Assembly: GCA_963971305.1 (NCBI GenBank)
Contig: OZ020306.1
Span: 39,949,512 to 40,013,511 of the forward strand
DNA length: 64,000 nucleotides
Direction of reading: 5' to 3'
Source: Arcuatula senhousia
Taxonomy: Eukaryota > Mollusca > Bivalvia > Mytilida > Mytilidae
Of this stretch, positions 46,301 to 56,215 are shown piece by piece (the first letter of the stretch is position 1; the number at the start of each line of letters is the position of its first letter). The translations under genes and the position numbers were made by a program. A model generated the notes under the pieces. The model was not told where the DNA came from. It saw only the letters and a program-made list of their open reading frames with translations, and searched no databases.

Positions 46301-49300
46301 CTTTCCGTTCAAATTGTACAATATATAAAGCATGAATTACCCCTAAATAGCCTTCCATAAAACCGATTGTGAGTAGATTTAAAAACACCAATAATGAAAT
46401 TACTTTGCACTCGGAGGCCAAATGACAGGGCATTGTTGATATTTGGCTATATTTGGGTGTTAAGAACATTGTATTCTTAAAAGTATACATTGTAGTTTTA
46501 GTATACACATTGTTGATTTAACTGTTAATTTCTTTGAAAATGTCATTTTATTGACACACTTGGCGTAAATTGTATTTTTTAACCCAATACACGATGTACT
46601 TTACGTTTCTATAATTTACGGTATATTGCTCATAACGGCGCTATTGTATTCTACGCTGTTTGCCGTAAACTTGAATGGGCTTTTCATTACGTGTTTGATT
46701 GTATGCAGTCAGAAAGCGTATCCAATTTTTCCATTGTTGCTATGATTTATCGTCAACAATCACAGGGGGAGATGATTAGATGGCGCCATTATATTTCCAA
46801 CGCCAAAAAGTCCGCGAAATCGACCGCTACAAATATAATTCTTTATTGCTCTTTGACACTTTGTAAATTTAATATATACAAGAAAATACGGACTTTGGTT
46901 ATTATTCTACTGTCTGGTTAAACAATACATTGATAAGAAACAACATAACAAAGAAATCCCGTACTGAATTTCACTTTTTTAAACAACAAAAATCGTCCTC
47001 TTGGAATTTCAAGAAAAATCGCTTTAAAAAAGAACTGGACGTTTTCGTCTCCAGGCATGTATCGGTAAAACTATACTCTTAAAAAAAGATTATTACTTTT
47101 TCTTTAAACAACAAAAGTTTCAAACCATCGTTTCACCGTCTTCACAGTAAAATTCCAATCGCCACCGACAATAACAATGTCATTAAGTCATCTTTGTTTA
47201 CGTTGACTAAAATATATCGGTCTCTGTTTTTTATTTTTGCATTAATGAAATTCACGGTGTTGTAACAATATTAATAGTACGCTTTTACATTTTTCAACAT
47301 TAAAACTTTTAACGAAATGGTGTTTTGTTTAAAATATAACAAATTAACAAATCTCCTACGGAACAGTTGGGTACCTCTCTTTTTTATGCGACCGCAAAAT
47401 TTTTGCGATCGTATTATGTTATGGCGATGTCGTTGTCGTTGTCGTCGTCGTCGTTGTCGTCGTCTGTAGACACTTTGGTTTCCGTGCGATAACTTTTGTT
47501 GTAGTTAAACAATTGTTATAAAATTTTGATATGATGTTTATAACTACTTAAGAAAGGTTGGTATTGCATTTGGGGTTTCTGGCCCCTACCGTTTAAGAAA
47601 AAAGGGCCAAAAGGGGCAAAAATGGGTATATTGACAAAACATCTGTAGAATGTTTAATTTTCATCTGATTTTGTTCATTCTTTTTTTATTTTATTACTCG
47701 ATAAATTCTGTCAACAAAATGTAACAACAGTTTTGATGTATCTTGTACCGTTACATTGCTATAATGTAAAAAAGGGGCCACACCCAAAAACTCGACTTTT
47801 TTATTTGTGGTCCGATTGTTCCATTTCATTGCTACAGGGGGGGGGGCTAAAGATGGGCCACCGAAATAAACTTTTTTTTTTATTTTTGGTCAGATTTACA
47901 AAATCTTTTTTCATTTGATTCCTTGTGAAAATCTCTGTTTTAATTTGCAATCAGGTTTGCAACATTTCTTACATTTTTAGAGAAATTAATGGTCAAAGGG
48001 CCAAAAATGTCAATTAATACATGTATATAAATATTTTTTTTTGTATTAGATGTTGAAGTAAGTACATATGTGTAAAATATGCATTTTAAAGTCCATCATA
48101 GGATGCATGTGTCAAAAAGCTTTGTAAGTCCACCATGGGCTTCATGTGACAAAAGCAATAGACTGTCCATATTGGGCTTCTAACGAACAGGGTTCTACTT
48201 GTTGCGGTCGTATCTTGCTGCGCTCGGCGTAGCTTTTCATTTGGAACCTGCCACTTCTTCAATATTCTTTTACAAATGAGAAGGACACAAGGATAGGACA
48301 GGTTATAACTGGAAACTCTTCCACAGTCACCTTTTCGATCTAGTTTAATTCTAACAAAATAAAAATCACAAGATTTTTCCATGTCTTTTAAGGTTAATAC
48401 AGACAGGTGTCACATGACTTTTGTACCTTTCAAAATGCAAAATTTAAGACCAGTGTCTATAAAGTCAATAATAAAAAATAGAATATTTGAATTTATTGAA
48501 ATGAGTAATAAAAATTCAATTGTTTAACAATTGCATTGATCGTTTCTTGAATAACGCAATTTTTGACAAAAACAAGGGAGATAACTCACTTCAAAATTAC
48601 CCTAAATTTACAATGGAATTGAATAGTAGACAAAAATATAAGCTGGTGACCCACCGTTTTCTATGTTTTATTTTAATATATAGGTAAAAATATAACTTTT
48701 GACAAAATAAAAACAAGATCCTAATGTAAGGAATTTTTCTGAGACATGATTTTATGCCTAAAATTTTGCCTTTTCTATATAATCTATTGTAATTCAGGCA
48801 TACTTTAACCACTTATATTGCAAAAACGAGCATGGTTACCTATCCTTATTTTTATTTTAAATAAAGGATATTTATAACATGTTTCATTTTAGACCATAAA
48901 ATCAAATGTTTAATGACAGAATTTTTTTCCGTATAGGTGTCCACATTAACCTTAAGTTCAAACAAAAAAATATCTTCAAAGTTTTTTTTATGTAGCATTT
49001 TCTGTTGTTAAAAGTATTGAATAGCTCTTTTTAATTTTTTTTCCTACTCATCTTAGGCGGCTGCACACTTCATATATGATAAAGCCGCCGAATTTAAATA
49101 ATAATACAACAAATGAAAATACTTATTAACTGTATGTAAGAAATCATTGCTACATTTCAGCAAGGAGACAGGCCTAACAGAAAACAGTTACAAACTTGTC
49201 TGAGGAGCAAAACTCTTTACTTTCCATTTCTCATCCAGGGCACTAACTTTTTAATGAATTATAATTATGAACAATTGAAAGTCTAAAATATATCTTGTGA

Positions 49301-52300
49301 GAATTTAGTCACACTTTTTGTCAACATTTAATCAGTGATAAAATGTTGTTGAACTTTCAAAGTTTCATGCTGAAATTATAATTTTGTTAATTATATTACA
49401 TAAACAATAAAATTCGATAGACATTTTAATTTTTTATAGATGTCTTTTACCACAAACATTCAGCAAAATGCACAAGATTTATTAAAACTAGTAATAAAAA
49501 CAAAAGATTACTTTACGTGAGAATATATATTTACTATTTAGAGGGGGAGAAGTTTGGGGCTGTCCAAGAAAAATAAATTTCAAATCAACTGAAAGGTTAT
49601 ATTTAATTCCAGACTTGTATTCTCTATTTAAAGAAGTAAATTTATTGTGAAAAAATAAGAAAATGCAAGACATAAAACATTTTCTTTCTAACTTGAATTA
49701 TCATTATTATAAATGTCATGTCAGATCAGTTTAGTATGGCTAATTATACAGAATAAGATTAAGAAAAGAATGGCTTATTTCCTATCAAAGGAGTTTAATG
49801 TGGAACATGTAATGAGAATGGAATATAGTTTTTGGGAGAAGAGCGTGATGATATCCAATTAATAATCAACTTGAAGGATAATGCATATTTTGGCCAGAAA
49901 ATGGACCTAAAAAGAACAAGAGAAAGAATGTGACGTTTTGTCAGAATGGGTAAAAGCTGTGAGGTCATTGGTTTTGAAAAGAATCAATTCTTTGAAAGGC
50001 TCAATGAGCACTAAAGCAACATCCATTTTCAGCAACGCTGATGTTGCCAAAGCATTGTCCACCTTACATGACAAATATGTGGTTGTACGTGCAGACAAAG
50101 CACAAAATAGCATCATTTTTGTGTGCAAGAAACACTATATTGACTGTTTGACAGCTGAATTTGGGGTTGATTGTACCAGCAATAGCACCACATACACGGC
50201 TACAACAGTGTCTAAGGAGGAAATCATTGACAATCACAAATCTGTCATTTCCTCCTTCGGCCTTTCTGTTGGTGGCAGTAATGATGGCATTCAATCCCTG
50301 TATTGGATTTCTAAATTACATAAAAATCCATACAAACAGCGCTTCATTGCAGGGTCATCCAAATGTACAACTAAGCCTCTTTCAGTTCTGTTGACTTCAA
50401 ATAATTCTCGATTTGGTGACTTTCTCCATCTCATATATCCCCAGGAGCTTTAGATAAAGGACACAACGGATTCTAGGAAGTCTGCTTCATATTTAGATCT
50501 ACATCTAGAAATTGACTCACAAGGTAGACTTTCAACAAGGCTCTATGACAAAGGTGATGACTTCAACTTTCCAATCGTCAACTTTCCCTTCTTGTGTAGC
50601 AACATTCCGTCCGCTCCAGCTTATGGAGTTTACGTATCTCAATTGATTCTTATTCCAGATCGTGCAGGACTTACATCGATTTCCTTAGCAGAGCGACACG
50701 TCTGACGCAAAAATTGCTCACACAGGGTTATGTTGCTCATCGGTTGCTGTCTTCACTCAATAAATTTTACGGAAGACATCATGCACTTATAGACAAATAT
50801 GGGATTTCGATCTCTCAGATCTATGAGTGCAGATGTTGGTTTGTCATAGGGTGTTGTTTTGTCTTCCTTTACCAGATTTGAGACGCTGAATGGACTATTG
50901 GCAACGCGACGGGTGTGCTATAGCAAGCAGGTACTGCTTACTCTTCCGGAGCACCTGAGTTCACTCTTGTTTCGACTGGAGTTCGCGTTTTTGATTGATA
51001 TTCAGTTATTTTGTGTTTCCATGTTTTACATGTTGTCTGTTTTTGTTCCGTTTCTGTTGGTGTTTACTGGTTTTGTCTCTGCCCTTTCTGACTTTTGATA
51101 TTCGGATACCCCATTGGTACCTCTGCTTCTTACTCTTGATACATGTAAAAGTTGAATGTAAATTTATTGGAGGGGGTCAGAAATTAAGGGTCAAAACATT
51201 TTCATGCTGCCATAAATGAATTACCATGATTTCAAAATTCATTTTGCAACACAATTCCATTTGATAACTTTATTTTTCAAGAAGAGTGGCTATTTTAGAA
51301 ATTAATAAAATGTAGCTTAACAAAATTTTGAGAGGAAATAAATAAATTAAAATGCTTTATGAAAATAACTTATAATTGATACAAGGCCCATGGGTTGGCA
51401 TTCATGTCATCTCTCAATTAATATCATGGTTGAAAAAAGCATTCAAACTGTCACTATTCCATGGTCAACCCTGATACACAAGCATTAGCAGAATTTTTAT
51501 TAGATTTGATTTTCTAATCCATGAATGACATGGGAGTTTGCAAGTACATGTACATGTAACGTTTTAGCTATATGCATGTAAAAAGTCTTTAATTTCCTTA
51601 CCTTGTGCTCCTGAATTACAAAAAACATCCATAATATGTCTTGTTTTCAAATGTTTACATTTGAACCAATTTCAAGGTCGTTTTTAGAGTGATGCATGGC
51701 AAGGTGCTTGTGTACAAAGGAGAATAACTCTTTTTCATCGTCATTACGGAAAATGTAGAAAATTGTCCAAAATTTGAGACAAAAGAACTGCACGTTTTCG
51801 TCTACAGCTTTCAATCGGCTTCAAATTTGGTGGGAATGTCAAGAATAATAATAGGTTACATATAATTTAAATTGGGGCCATCACTCAAGCTGTAGACAAA
51901 AATATTGGCCAAAGTTGTAATGACATTTTTTACGGATAAGCTCGAAGGTAAGGGAAAAACAGTGATTTTGGGGTTATTTTGCTTGTTTTAACAAAACTAA
52001 AGGCAGGTAAAGCAAAGGGAAATACTTGAGATTAAGAAACAATTTTATTTTTTAAGATTTAAAATTTATTGTCTCTAAAAAAATAGTAAAAACCAGGACG
52101 GCCCGACTTTTGAAAATGAGCCCCATTTTTGACGGTCACGTGACTCCATTGTTGTCGATAAAAATGTCATGACCCCGAGGTTGGAAAATAGTTAGAGACG
52201 CATAGTTGTTAATTATCTCTGTTCATTTCTTATTTAGTTATTTTTTTTTGTTAGCGTAAAGATAGATTTCACATTTTATACAATAGTCTGCCAAATGTTA

Positions 52301-55172
52301 AACGTAATTCAAAATATTTTTATCTGTTTTATGAAGTGAAATATGTTCTGATGCTCTTAATGATTGTAAACTCTGATATATGCAGTTAATTTTTCTTTTG
52401 TTTATTTGTATATTTGTAGAGAATCGAATTAGCGAGAACGACAAAATAAAGCTTTGAAATGAAAAAAAATTCGTATACTTGACTCAAGTCATTTGCCGGT
52501 GAATCTTACATCGGGTGAACTGAAAAACGCAAAGAAAATGCCCCGTCAAAACGGATCAAGTGTACACGTACAAAATACTAAAAGTTTATGCAAAAAATAT
52601 TTATTTAGACGCTGCTACGTCTTATTAAGCGATTGCATGTGTGTTTAGGCTCCACATAGACTGCAAAAAGACGTAAAATATCGGTCATTTTTTCCAAAGA
52701 GTAAAGATGAACCTTAAGGAAAGAAACCTGGAGTTTTAAACAATTTTGAATTTAACAATCGGAAAATTGAATGAAAAAATATTTAAATTTGTTTGTAAAT
52801 TCGTATCGTATATTAATTTTAGGACTTATTTAGGAGCTTAGTGCCCCTCCTTCATAAAAGAACAATTTTGGTGTCATTATAATTTTGAACACCCATGAAG
52901 GTTAGCGCTGCTGGTGGAGTTTTAATTCCCCGAGGTTGGCCCGCTCCGGCACCAACATTTTTGTGTTGGAGAACACATCAAAGCTTTAAATTATCTGTTT
53001 AAATTTCAAAATTTTCTAAACCCTAAGGTTCTTCCTACCCCAGACATAGGTTGATCATCTTAATAATAATTTGGTTCCTCAGTTTTGTATTTTCTATTTT
53101 ACTGTTCTATACTCTTCCTTATTATTATTTTTTTGCTTTTATTTTTTTTGACAGAGCGCCTCTGATGAGTCTTCAATAGACAAAACGCGCGTCAGGCGTA
53201 GCAAAACTTATTGTCTGGAACTTTGTTGTCATTTTAATTTTGAACACCGGTGAAGGTTAGCGCTGCTGGTGGAGTTTTACTTCCCGGAGGTTAGCCCGCT
53301 CCGGTACCAACACTTTTGTGTTGGAGAACACATCAAAGCTTTAAATTATCCGTTTAAATTTCAAAATTAAATAAACCCTAGGGTTTTTCCTACCCCAGAC
53401 AAAGGTTGATCATCTTAGTTAAAATTTGGTTGCCCAGTTCAGTATATTTTGGTATTATTGTTCTATGCTCTTCCTTATCATTATTTTTTTGCTTTTCAAT
53501 ATTTTTGACAGAGCGCCTCTGATGAGTCTTCAATAGACGAAACGCGCGTCAGGCGTGGTAAAATTAATTATCTGGAACTGTGTTGTCATTTTAATTGTGA
53601 TAAAATCGCTTCATGAAATTGAAGTATCAATCTTAAGTCAGTAAAACTCATTCATTATTTTTTTTTGTAAAAGAAAATAACCACCCTTGAGCTCATTACT
53701 CATGTAACTTAATATTCCAGACCGTACGCGTATTTAGACCGTATTTTCAAATACCTGTACGGTCTGGCAGTCTGACTTGCAATACCTAGATCAATAAATT
53801 GAAAAATGCATTATCTTTATTATATTGTACTAGTATAAAATTATGTTCACTGTGCGTGTAAGAAGCAACAGAGAAACATAGCTCCTTTTAACCCGATAAC
53901 ATCCAAATATTGCATGCACAGAGGACAATTTGACTTAGTTGATAAGCGGACGGATCGAGATGGTAAATACTTTTGGATTGGTCATTACATAGATCATTAC
54001 ACCAAATTAATTTTCTTCTAGGCATAGATTAAAACAATCTGCCAATGAAGTGGCACCCACGTATTTTCAGTTTGTTGGTGTTTAATACCCTTCATCGACG
54101 CACCTGGGCCACGTGGGGCGGTCAGATTTAATGGTGGAGGAAACTGGAGTACTCAAACGAAAGCACCAACCTTGGGTAGGTAACGGCAAACCTAATCACA
54201 TACAGTTTGGAAAATCCTTTTTTTTGTAAATTACAAACGGGACTCGAACACCAGGTGAGAGGTGATCGGCTAGTGATTAATAGTGTGATATTTAAACCAG
54301 CGCCTAAGACTACTCGGCCACTCAGGAGTCTATAGTTGATAGAGAATCTGGAGATTTTCCACGATTTTTATGTAGGGTAAATTATATTTTAGGTAAAGAT
54401 CAAGATCAAAATCTGTCGAAACATCTCATTGGAAAAACAACGATATCTGACCTCTCGCTGCTGTAAAACAAGCCAGTTTTTTTTACTTGCAAATAAAAGA
54501 TGTAAGTGCATAGGATCATGTCAAAATAGAACCTTCTGTAAATATAAAAAATCTGGTGATCCTTGTTGCAGTAAGTGTTACCCTACACGTATTTGTGGAA
54601 ATGTTCTGGTACATGACAATTGAACTTATTTCTTGAGCAATTCTAATACTTAAAGATGGCGATGAACGTCATGTTTTGGCAATTTTACTTGACATTTTTT
54701 CGTATTTTATAAACTAATTTAATTGAAATGCAATACATTGTTAATTAAACCGTTGAAGGTTTAAAATAATCCATTATTTCCTAATATTTTATGAATCATT
54801 TCAATTTTTAGAAATACCTAGTATATGGTCTGAATTCTTGTATGGTGCAACTTGTTTAAGACTATACGGGTATACTTGTACAGTCGGGCCGTACGCGAAT
54901 GATTGGACCGTATAGGTATTCTCGTACGGTCCAGACCGTACGCGTACGGTGTGAATACCTGTACGGTCAGGAACATTTATATAAACATCTTAATTAAAAT
55001 TTGACTGCAACCAAAACTGCATTTATTAGACCAATAACGAATGTTGCGAACGAAGAAACGGTTTCCTCAAGATAAAAATCAAATCAAGTTATTTTGTCAA
55101 CAATTGAAAAATTACGAAATACTTACGTAAATTAGTTATTTGAAAAACAAACAGCACAGCCCATTGATTCAT
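31274..55172 (-). CDS. IgSF transmembrane receptor, gene B (14 coding exons, 850 aa)
   Basis: Spliced gene on the minus strand, paralogue of gene A. Coding exons, 5' to 3': 55172-55127, 42575-42279, 42230-41940, 39649-39362, 38356-38033, 37401-37105, 36035-35700, 34980-34672, 34374-34246, 34002-33984, 33760-33678, 33286-33271, 31844-31762, 31308-31274. They total 2,553 nt in one frame. Domains: signal peptide 1-15, V-like Ig 16-114 and 115-211, Ig 212-307, 308-415, 416-514, Ig without cysteines 515-626, FN3 627-729, transmembrane exon 730-772, tail to 850. Tail tyrosines: HYMYV (788, 790), EYEEL (817), NIYSQV (829), FYSNQA (846). It differs from gene A mainly by an extra V-like exon and a 12.5-kb first intron packed with mobile elements. 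Likely a cell-surface recognition or adhesion receptor; ligand unknown. Confidence 0.85.
31405..31545. repeat. Interspersed repeat, copy 2 (partial)
   Basis: TTGACTGTTTTCCATTGTGA through GGCGTACATTTATTCCACAT; lies in the intron before the last exon of gene B. Confidence 0.65.
31762..31844 (-). CDS. Gene B exon 13: tail exon with EYEEL and NIYSQV
   Basis: 83 nt, acceptor TTTGTTTCAG, donor GTGAGA, phase 2 to 1. Encodes SPGAEYEELGMRHQPNIYSQ then VDNGQQQR. Preceded in the intron by a degenerate Penelope-like copy that gene A does not have. Confidence 0.82.
32125..33060 (+). pseudogene. Penelope-like retroelement, decayed copy in gene B
   Basis: Remnants in order: LSDLFLHSYE-like, QTRGRLSTKFYGKRD-like, SNIPTSPAYGVYIS, QLIRYARACTHFTDF, then the tail with GTGTTTACGGGTTTTG. 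Many frameshifts and a large internal deletion removing the YxDD region. Found only in gene B (between exons 12 and 13). Confidence 0.75.
33271..33286 (-). CDS. Gene B exon 12: 16-nt micro-exon
   Basis: Acceptor TTTTTTCAG, 16 nt (ESNIT plus two bases of Ser), donor GTAAAT. Phase 1 to 2. Conserved in genes A and C. Confidence 0.72.
33678..33760 (-). CDS. Gene B exon 11: tail exon with HYMYV
   Basis: 83 nt, phase 2 to 1. Encodes RNETDKTQHYMYVSDDGRSK and PSVHSSS. The donor (CAG then GTATTA) is weak. The intron reads open for about 45 more codons, so retention would extend rather than end the protein at once. Confidence 0.78.
33984..34002 (-). CDS. Gene B exon 10: 19-nt micro-exon with a GC donor
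   Basis: Acceptor ATATTGCAG, 19 nt, donor GCAAGT, which makes a GC-AG intron. Encodes AQCHHK and two bases of Arg. Gene C has the same GC donor; gene A has GTAAGT. Confidence 0.72.
34246..34374 (-). CDS. Gene B exon 9: transmembrane helix
   Basis: 129 nt, phase 1-1, donor GTCTGT. Hydrophobic core VAGVAGGLSAVILIMLGVIG then VLLW and the basic RFNACKMCKR. Same length as gene A exon 8. Confidence 0.82.
34672..34980 (-). CDS. Gene B exon 8: fibronectin type III domain
   Basis: 309 nt, phase 1-1. PPDSPTHFNV, ISVEWKPAFDGG, FVIQYRKFG and LRMYAENIYDSSS show the FN3 pattern. Same length as gene A exon 7. Confidence 0.87.
35700..36035 (-). CDS. Gene B exon 7: Ig-like domain without the cysteine pair
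   Basis: 336 nt, phase 1-1. Starts APPFYLNG, has LTWYKD and ISNGVG, but no cysteine at either canonical place, as in gene A exon 6. One codon longer than the gene A exon. Confidence 0.83.
37105..37401 (-). CDS. Gene B exon 6: Ig-like domain
   Basis: 297 nt, phase 1-1, donor GTTGGT. Cys in LEIQC and ETGVYVC, Trp in KSWEH. Paralogue of gene A exon 5. Confidence 0.87.
37555..37985 (+). mobile_element. Penelope-like 3' tail in the intron between gene B exons 5 and 6
   Basis: GGCAGACATTATGCACTCAT, ATGAGTGCAGATGTTGGTTT, then the tail to GGATGCCCTTTTGGTACCAC. Orthologous in place to 9,820-10,190 in gene A. Confidence 0.77.
38033..38356 (-). CDS. Gene B exon 5: Ig-like domain
   Basis: 324 nt, phase 1-1, starts KPLPPTF. 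Cys in LMLTC and SITC, Trp in RIWLLG. Near-identical in layout to gene A exon 4. Confidence 0.87.
38473..38698. mobile_element. Small inverted-repeat (MITE-like) sequence
   Basis: TTTTTATCGGTAAT (38,477-38,490) is inverted as ATTACCGATAAAAA at 38,597; next to it AATATTATATACTTTCCTTTTT is inverted as AAAAAGGAAAGTACATAATATT at 38,677. Absent from the matching intron of gene A. Confidence 0.6.
39040..39295 (+). mobile_element. Penelope-like 3' tail in the intron between gene B exons 4 and 5
   Basis: TTTGTTTGTCATAGGG, CACACTGAACTGGATGTTGG, GTTCGCGTTGTTGATTGATA, ending GGATGCCCCACTAGTAC. Closest to the tail at 50.9 kb. Not in gene A. Confidence 0.72.
39362..39649 (-). CDS. Gene B exon 4: Ig-like domain
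   Basis: 288 nt, phase 1-1, acceptor ATTACAG, donor GTGAGA. Cys in LRIRC and PVSC; no Trp at the core position, as in gene A exon 3. Confidence 0.87.
39900..40545. repeat. Intron block shared with gene A (13,930-14,540)
   Basis: See the gene A copy: GCCTAATGCTGATATTGATT, CAGCTCCGTCATATGAGGG and TTCAACTCAAAAGGTATGTA are kept in order. Supports duplication of the whole locus. Confidence 0.6.
41940..42230 (-). CDS. Gene B exon 3: V-like Ig domain 2
   Basis: 291 nt, phase 1-1, only 48 bp after exon 2. Cys in TLNC, Trp in SWSKGD, and DEGTYQC. The donor (A then GTATTC) is weaker than that of exon 2. Exons 2 and 3 look like a tandem exon duplication. Confidence 0.85.
42279..42575 (-). CDS. Gene B exon 2: V-like Ig domain 1
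   Basis: 297 nt, phase 1-1, acceptor AATATAG, donor GTAAGA. Cys in TLKC, Trp in VKWFKG, and DQGEYQC before the last strand. Most like gene A exon 2 in its start (H-V after the junction) and its end (TVIG / TAIG). Confidence 0.87.
42750..42990. repeat. Interspersed repeat, copy 3
   Basis: GGCTGTTTTCCGTTGTGATT and GGTTGTGTCGCGTACACTTA match 28,225-28,470 and 31,405-31,545. Confidence 0.65.
44239..44342. mobile_element. 104-bp MITE-like inverted repeat
   Basis: GTACCACATGCTGTA at 44,239 and its exact reverse complement ending at 44,342; pairing continues imperfectly inward (GACATCCATATCACC / GGTGATATCATTCG). Confidence 0.8.
44715..45415 (-). pseudogene. Penelope-like retroelement, decayed copy
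   Basis: Minus-strand remnants matching the C-terminal reverse transcriptase region of the 62.8-kb copy (DDLTSPMFNLPS-like, LEIIDTTASRKSVLYF, LHLIYPYELE). Many indels. In gene B intron 1. Confidence 0.68.
45430..45735 (-). mobile_element. Penelope-like 3' tail
   Basis: GAGTGAACTCAAGCGCTCCG, AGCAGTTCCTGCTAGCTATA, CACGTTGCCAAGGATCGATT and TTGGCCAAGTCCGGAGAAGA match the tail at 62,360-62,640. Confidence 0.75.
45890..46110. repeat. Partial diverged unit of the 389-bp repeat
   Basis: Shares ACCAAAACGGGTATAAAAAG, CTCTCATCAGCAGCACTTGA and CATATCGACCATGTGTAG with the array at 896-2,046. Confidence 0.75.
46110..47380. other. Gene B intron 1, unassigned AT-rich stretch
   Basis: No coding pattern, tandem structure or repeat family was recognised here. 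Confidence 0.45.
47383..48060. repeat. Bivalve-type interspersed repeat with (GTC)n stretch
   Basis: ATGCGACCGCAAAATTTTTG, a GTCGTTGTCGTCGTCGTCG run, ACACTTTGGTTTCCGTGCGA, then GGGGCCAAAAGGGG-type text. I recall this layout from other bivalve sequences; not searched. Right limit uncertain. Confidence 0.5.
48060..49900. other. Gene B intron 1, unassigned stretch
   Basis: Includes a 98-codon minus-strand ORF (48,382-48,086) with no recognisable domain, and AT-rich text. No feature can be supported. Confidence 0.45.
49905..51140 (+). pseudogene. Penelope-like retroelement lacking the polymerase core
   Basis: ORF 49,938-50,453 keeps the N-terminal region (DKYVVVRADKAQNSIIFVCK, WISKLHKNPYKQRFIAGSSK) and then jumps from SVLLTS straight to NNSRFGDFLHLIYPQEL. 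About 190 residues present in the 62.8-kb copy, including the DFSTLYTS and YIDD motifs, are deleted. The remaining C-terminal region (SASYLDL, SNIPSAPAYGVYVS) follows after a stop, then the full tail to about 51,120. Confidence 0.82.
52715..52805. repeat. Fragment of the 389-bp repeat
   Basis: AAGGAAAGAAACCTGGAGTT and TTAAACAATTTTGAATTTAA match the array at 896-2,046. Confidence 0.75.
52885..53600. repeat. 356-bp tandem duplication, two units
   Basis: GGTTAGCGCTGCTGGTGGAG at 52,900 and 53,256; each unit ends GAGCGCCTCTGATGAGTCTT, CAATAGAC(A/G)AAACGCGCGTCAGGCG. A third, more diverged unit is at 55,880-56,215. Confidence 0.88.
53715..53768. repeat. Inverted repeat around CCAGACCGTAC
   Basis: CCAGACCGTACGCGTA is inverted as TACCTGTACGGTCTGG within 53 bp, forming a possible hairpin. 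The same words recur at 54,885-54,962. Confidence 0.75.
54035..54325 (-). mobile_element. Ser/Leu-type tRNA-derived SINE
   Basis: On the minus strand it begins GTGGCCGAGTAGTCTTAGGC (A box of Ser/Leu tRNAs), with GTTCGAGTCCC (B box) at 54,249-54,239. The body includes GAGTACTCCAGTTTCCTCCA and ends with GGTATTAAACACCAACAAAC. This is the classic tRNA-head plus conserved body of a SINE. Confidence 0.75.
54429..54623 (+). CDS. Small cysteine-rich ORF with CXC-like motif (fragment)
   Basis: 64 codons. KRCKCIGSCQNRTFCKYKKS then DPCCSKCY and CGN follow the CxCxxxCxxxxCxxxxxxxxxC spacing of short CXC-type metal-binding motifs, which in invertebrates often sit at the end of transposon-linked proteins. 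Upstream text may extend it in another frame. Probably a mobile-element remnant; function unknown. Confidence 0.35.
   Translation: MEKQRYLTSRCCKTSQFFLLANKRCKCIGSCQNRTFCKYKKSGDPCCSKCYPTRICGNVLVHDN
54885..54962. repeat. Cluster of CGTACGGTC-type inverted words
   Basis: GGGCCGTACGCGAATG, CTCGTACGGTCCAGACCGTA, CGCGTACGGTGTG, CCTGTACGGTC: alternating orientations of one 10-bp word, related to 53,715-53,768. Confidence 0.65.
55127..55172 (-). CDS. Gene B exon 1: start codon and signal peptide
   Basis: ATG at 55172-55170, leader MNQWAVLFVFQITNL, donor GTAAGT in phase 1. It matches gene A exon 1 with one residue changed, and about 220 bp upstream also match. Confidence 0.82.
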
Positions 55173-55400
55173 TTTACAATATTACAGAAATACTTCCTTG
55201 TGTTTGTATATATACTAAATATATTTTTTATAATACGGTTTAAATGATGGTTGATAAAATAGATCTTTAAATATTCTCCCATGGGTTTTAAAAATTAAAT
55301 ATAAATCAAGGTCATCTTCTAAACATGGTTTAAGGTGGTTCAAATGTGTGTGTTGGTTTTGTGTGAAAACGCTTTACTAAATCATTTGAAGTGTTGAGAA
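55173..55400 (-). promoter_or_regulatory. Candidate promoter and 5' UTR of gene B
   Basis: Matches the region upstream of gene A: TATATATAC at 55,215-55,207 on the plus listing, the GGAAGT core, and a shared TTGTGTGAA-rich block further up. Same 35-bp spacing from TATA-like motif to ATG. Confidence 0.4.
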
Positions 55401-55879
55401 AATCCATATACTTGATTTTATTTATAAATCAGTGGATAGTTGCTTCTTACACGTAGATAGCTGAAAGTAACAGCGAGTGTTCTCAAGAGAGTCACATATG
55501 ACTCTTTTTTTTTTCTTTACTTTTTTTTGTCTTAGGTTCTCTCTTGTTGAATTGATTTTTTATCGATTTGAATTTTACTTTGTGTTATTTTGTAATTAAC
55601 ATTTTGGAAGCTCGAAATTAAGAAACATTTAAGGAAAGTACCTAAACCCCGACTCAACCCAAAAAACGTTTCACCGAAGATAGATGTGTACATTACACAT
55701 GGGTTTCTTATAATTAGTCTTTAATTGTGGACAACTGTATATATTAAGCATAAAAGTGCTTAATATAGTGCTATATATTCATATAGTGATTGGCATTTTC
55801 AATATTTGGGTAAAGCGCCTCTGAGCCGTCTTGAAAAGACAAAACGCGTAGCAAAAAATATTGTTGCAATTATTATTTC

Positions 55880-56215
55880 TAGCATACGTGACGGTTAGCA
55901 CTGCTGGTGGAGTTTAAATACCCCGAGGCTAGCCCACTCCGGCATCAACACTTTTGTGTTTAACACGTCAAAGCTATAAATTGCCAGTTTAAATTTCAAA
56001 ATTGTCAAAACCCTAAGGTTCTTCCTACCTAAGACATAGGTTAATCTTAGTCATGATTTGGTTAACGCTTTTGGGTTTATTGTTCTTTGCTATACATATT
56101 CATATAGTGTTTAGCATTTTCAATCTTTGGATATAGTGCGTCTTATGAGTCTTGAATAGATGCACGTGTCAGGCGTAGCAAAATTAATTGTCTGGACTTT
56201 TGTTGCAATTTTCAT
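55880..56215. repeat. Diverged unit of the 356-bp repeat
   Basis: GTTAGCACTGCTGGTGGAGT, CCCTAAGGTTCTTCCTACC and GTCAGGCGTAGCAAAATTAA match 52,885-53,600. Lies 5' of gene B. Confidence 0.8.

Noticed and set aside
48086..48382. 98-codon minus-strand ORF
   Set aside because: No domain, no splice partner and no paralogue in the window; cannot be told from chance.
54239..54320. Ser/Leu tRNA gene on the minus strand
   Set aside because: A and B boxes are present, but the stems have many mismatches and a SINE body follows directly.
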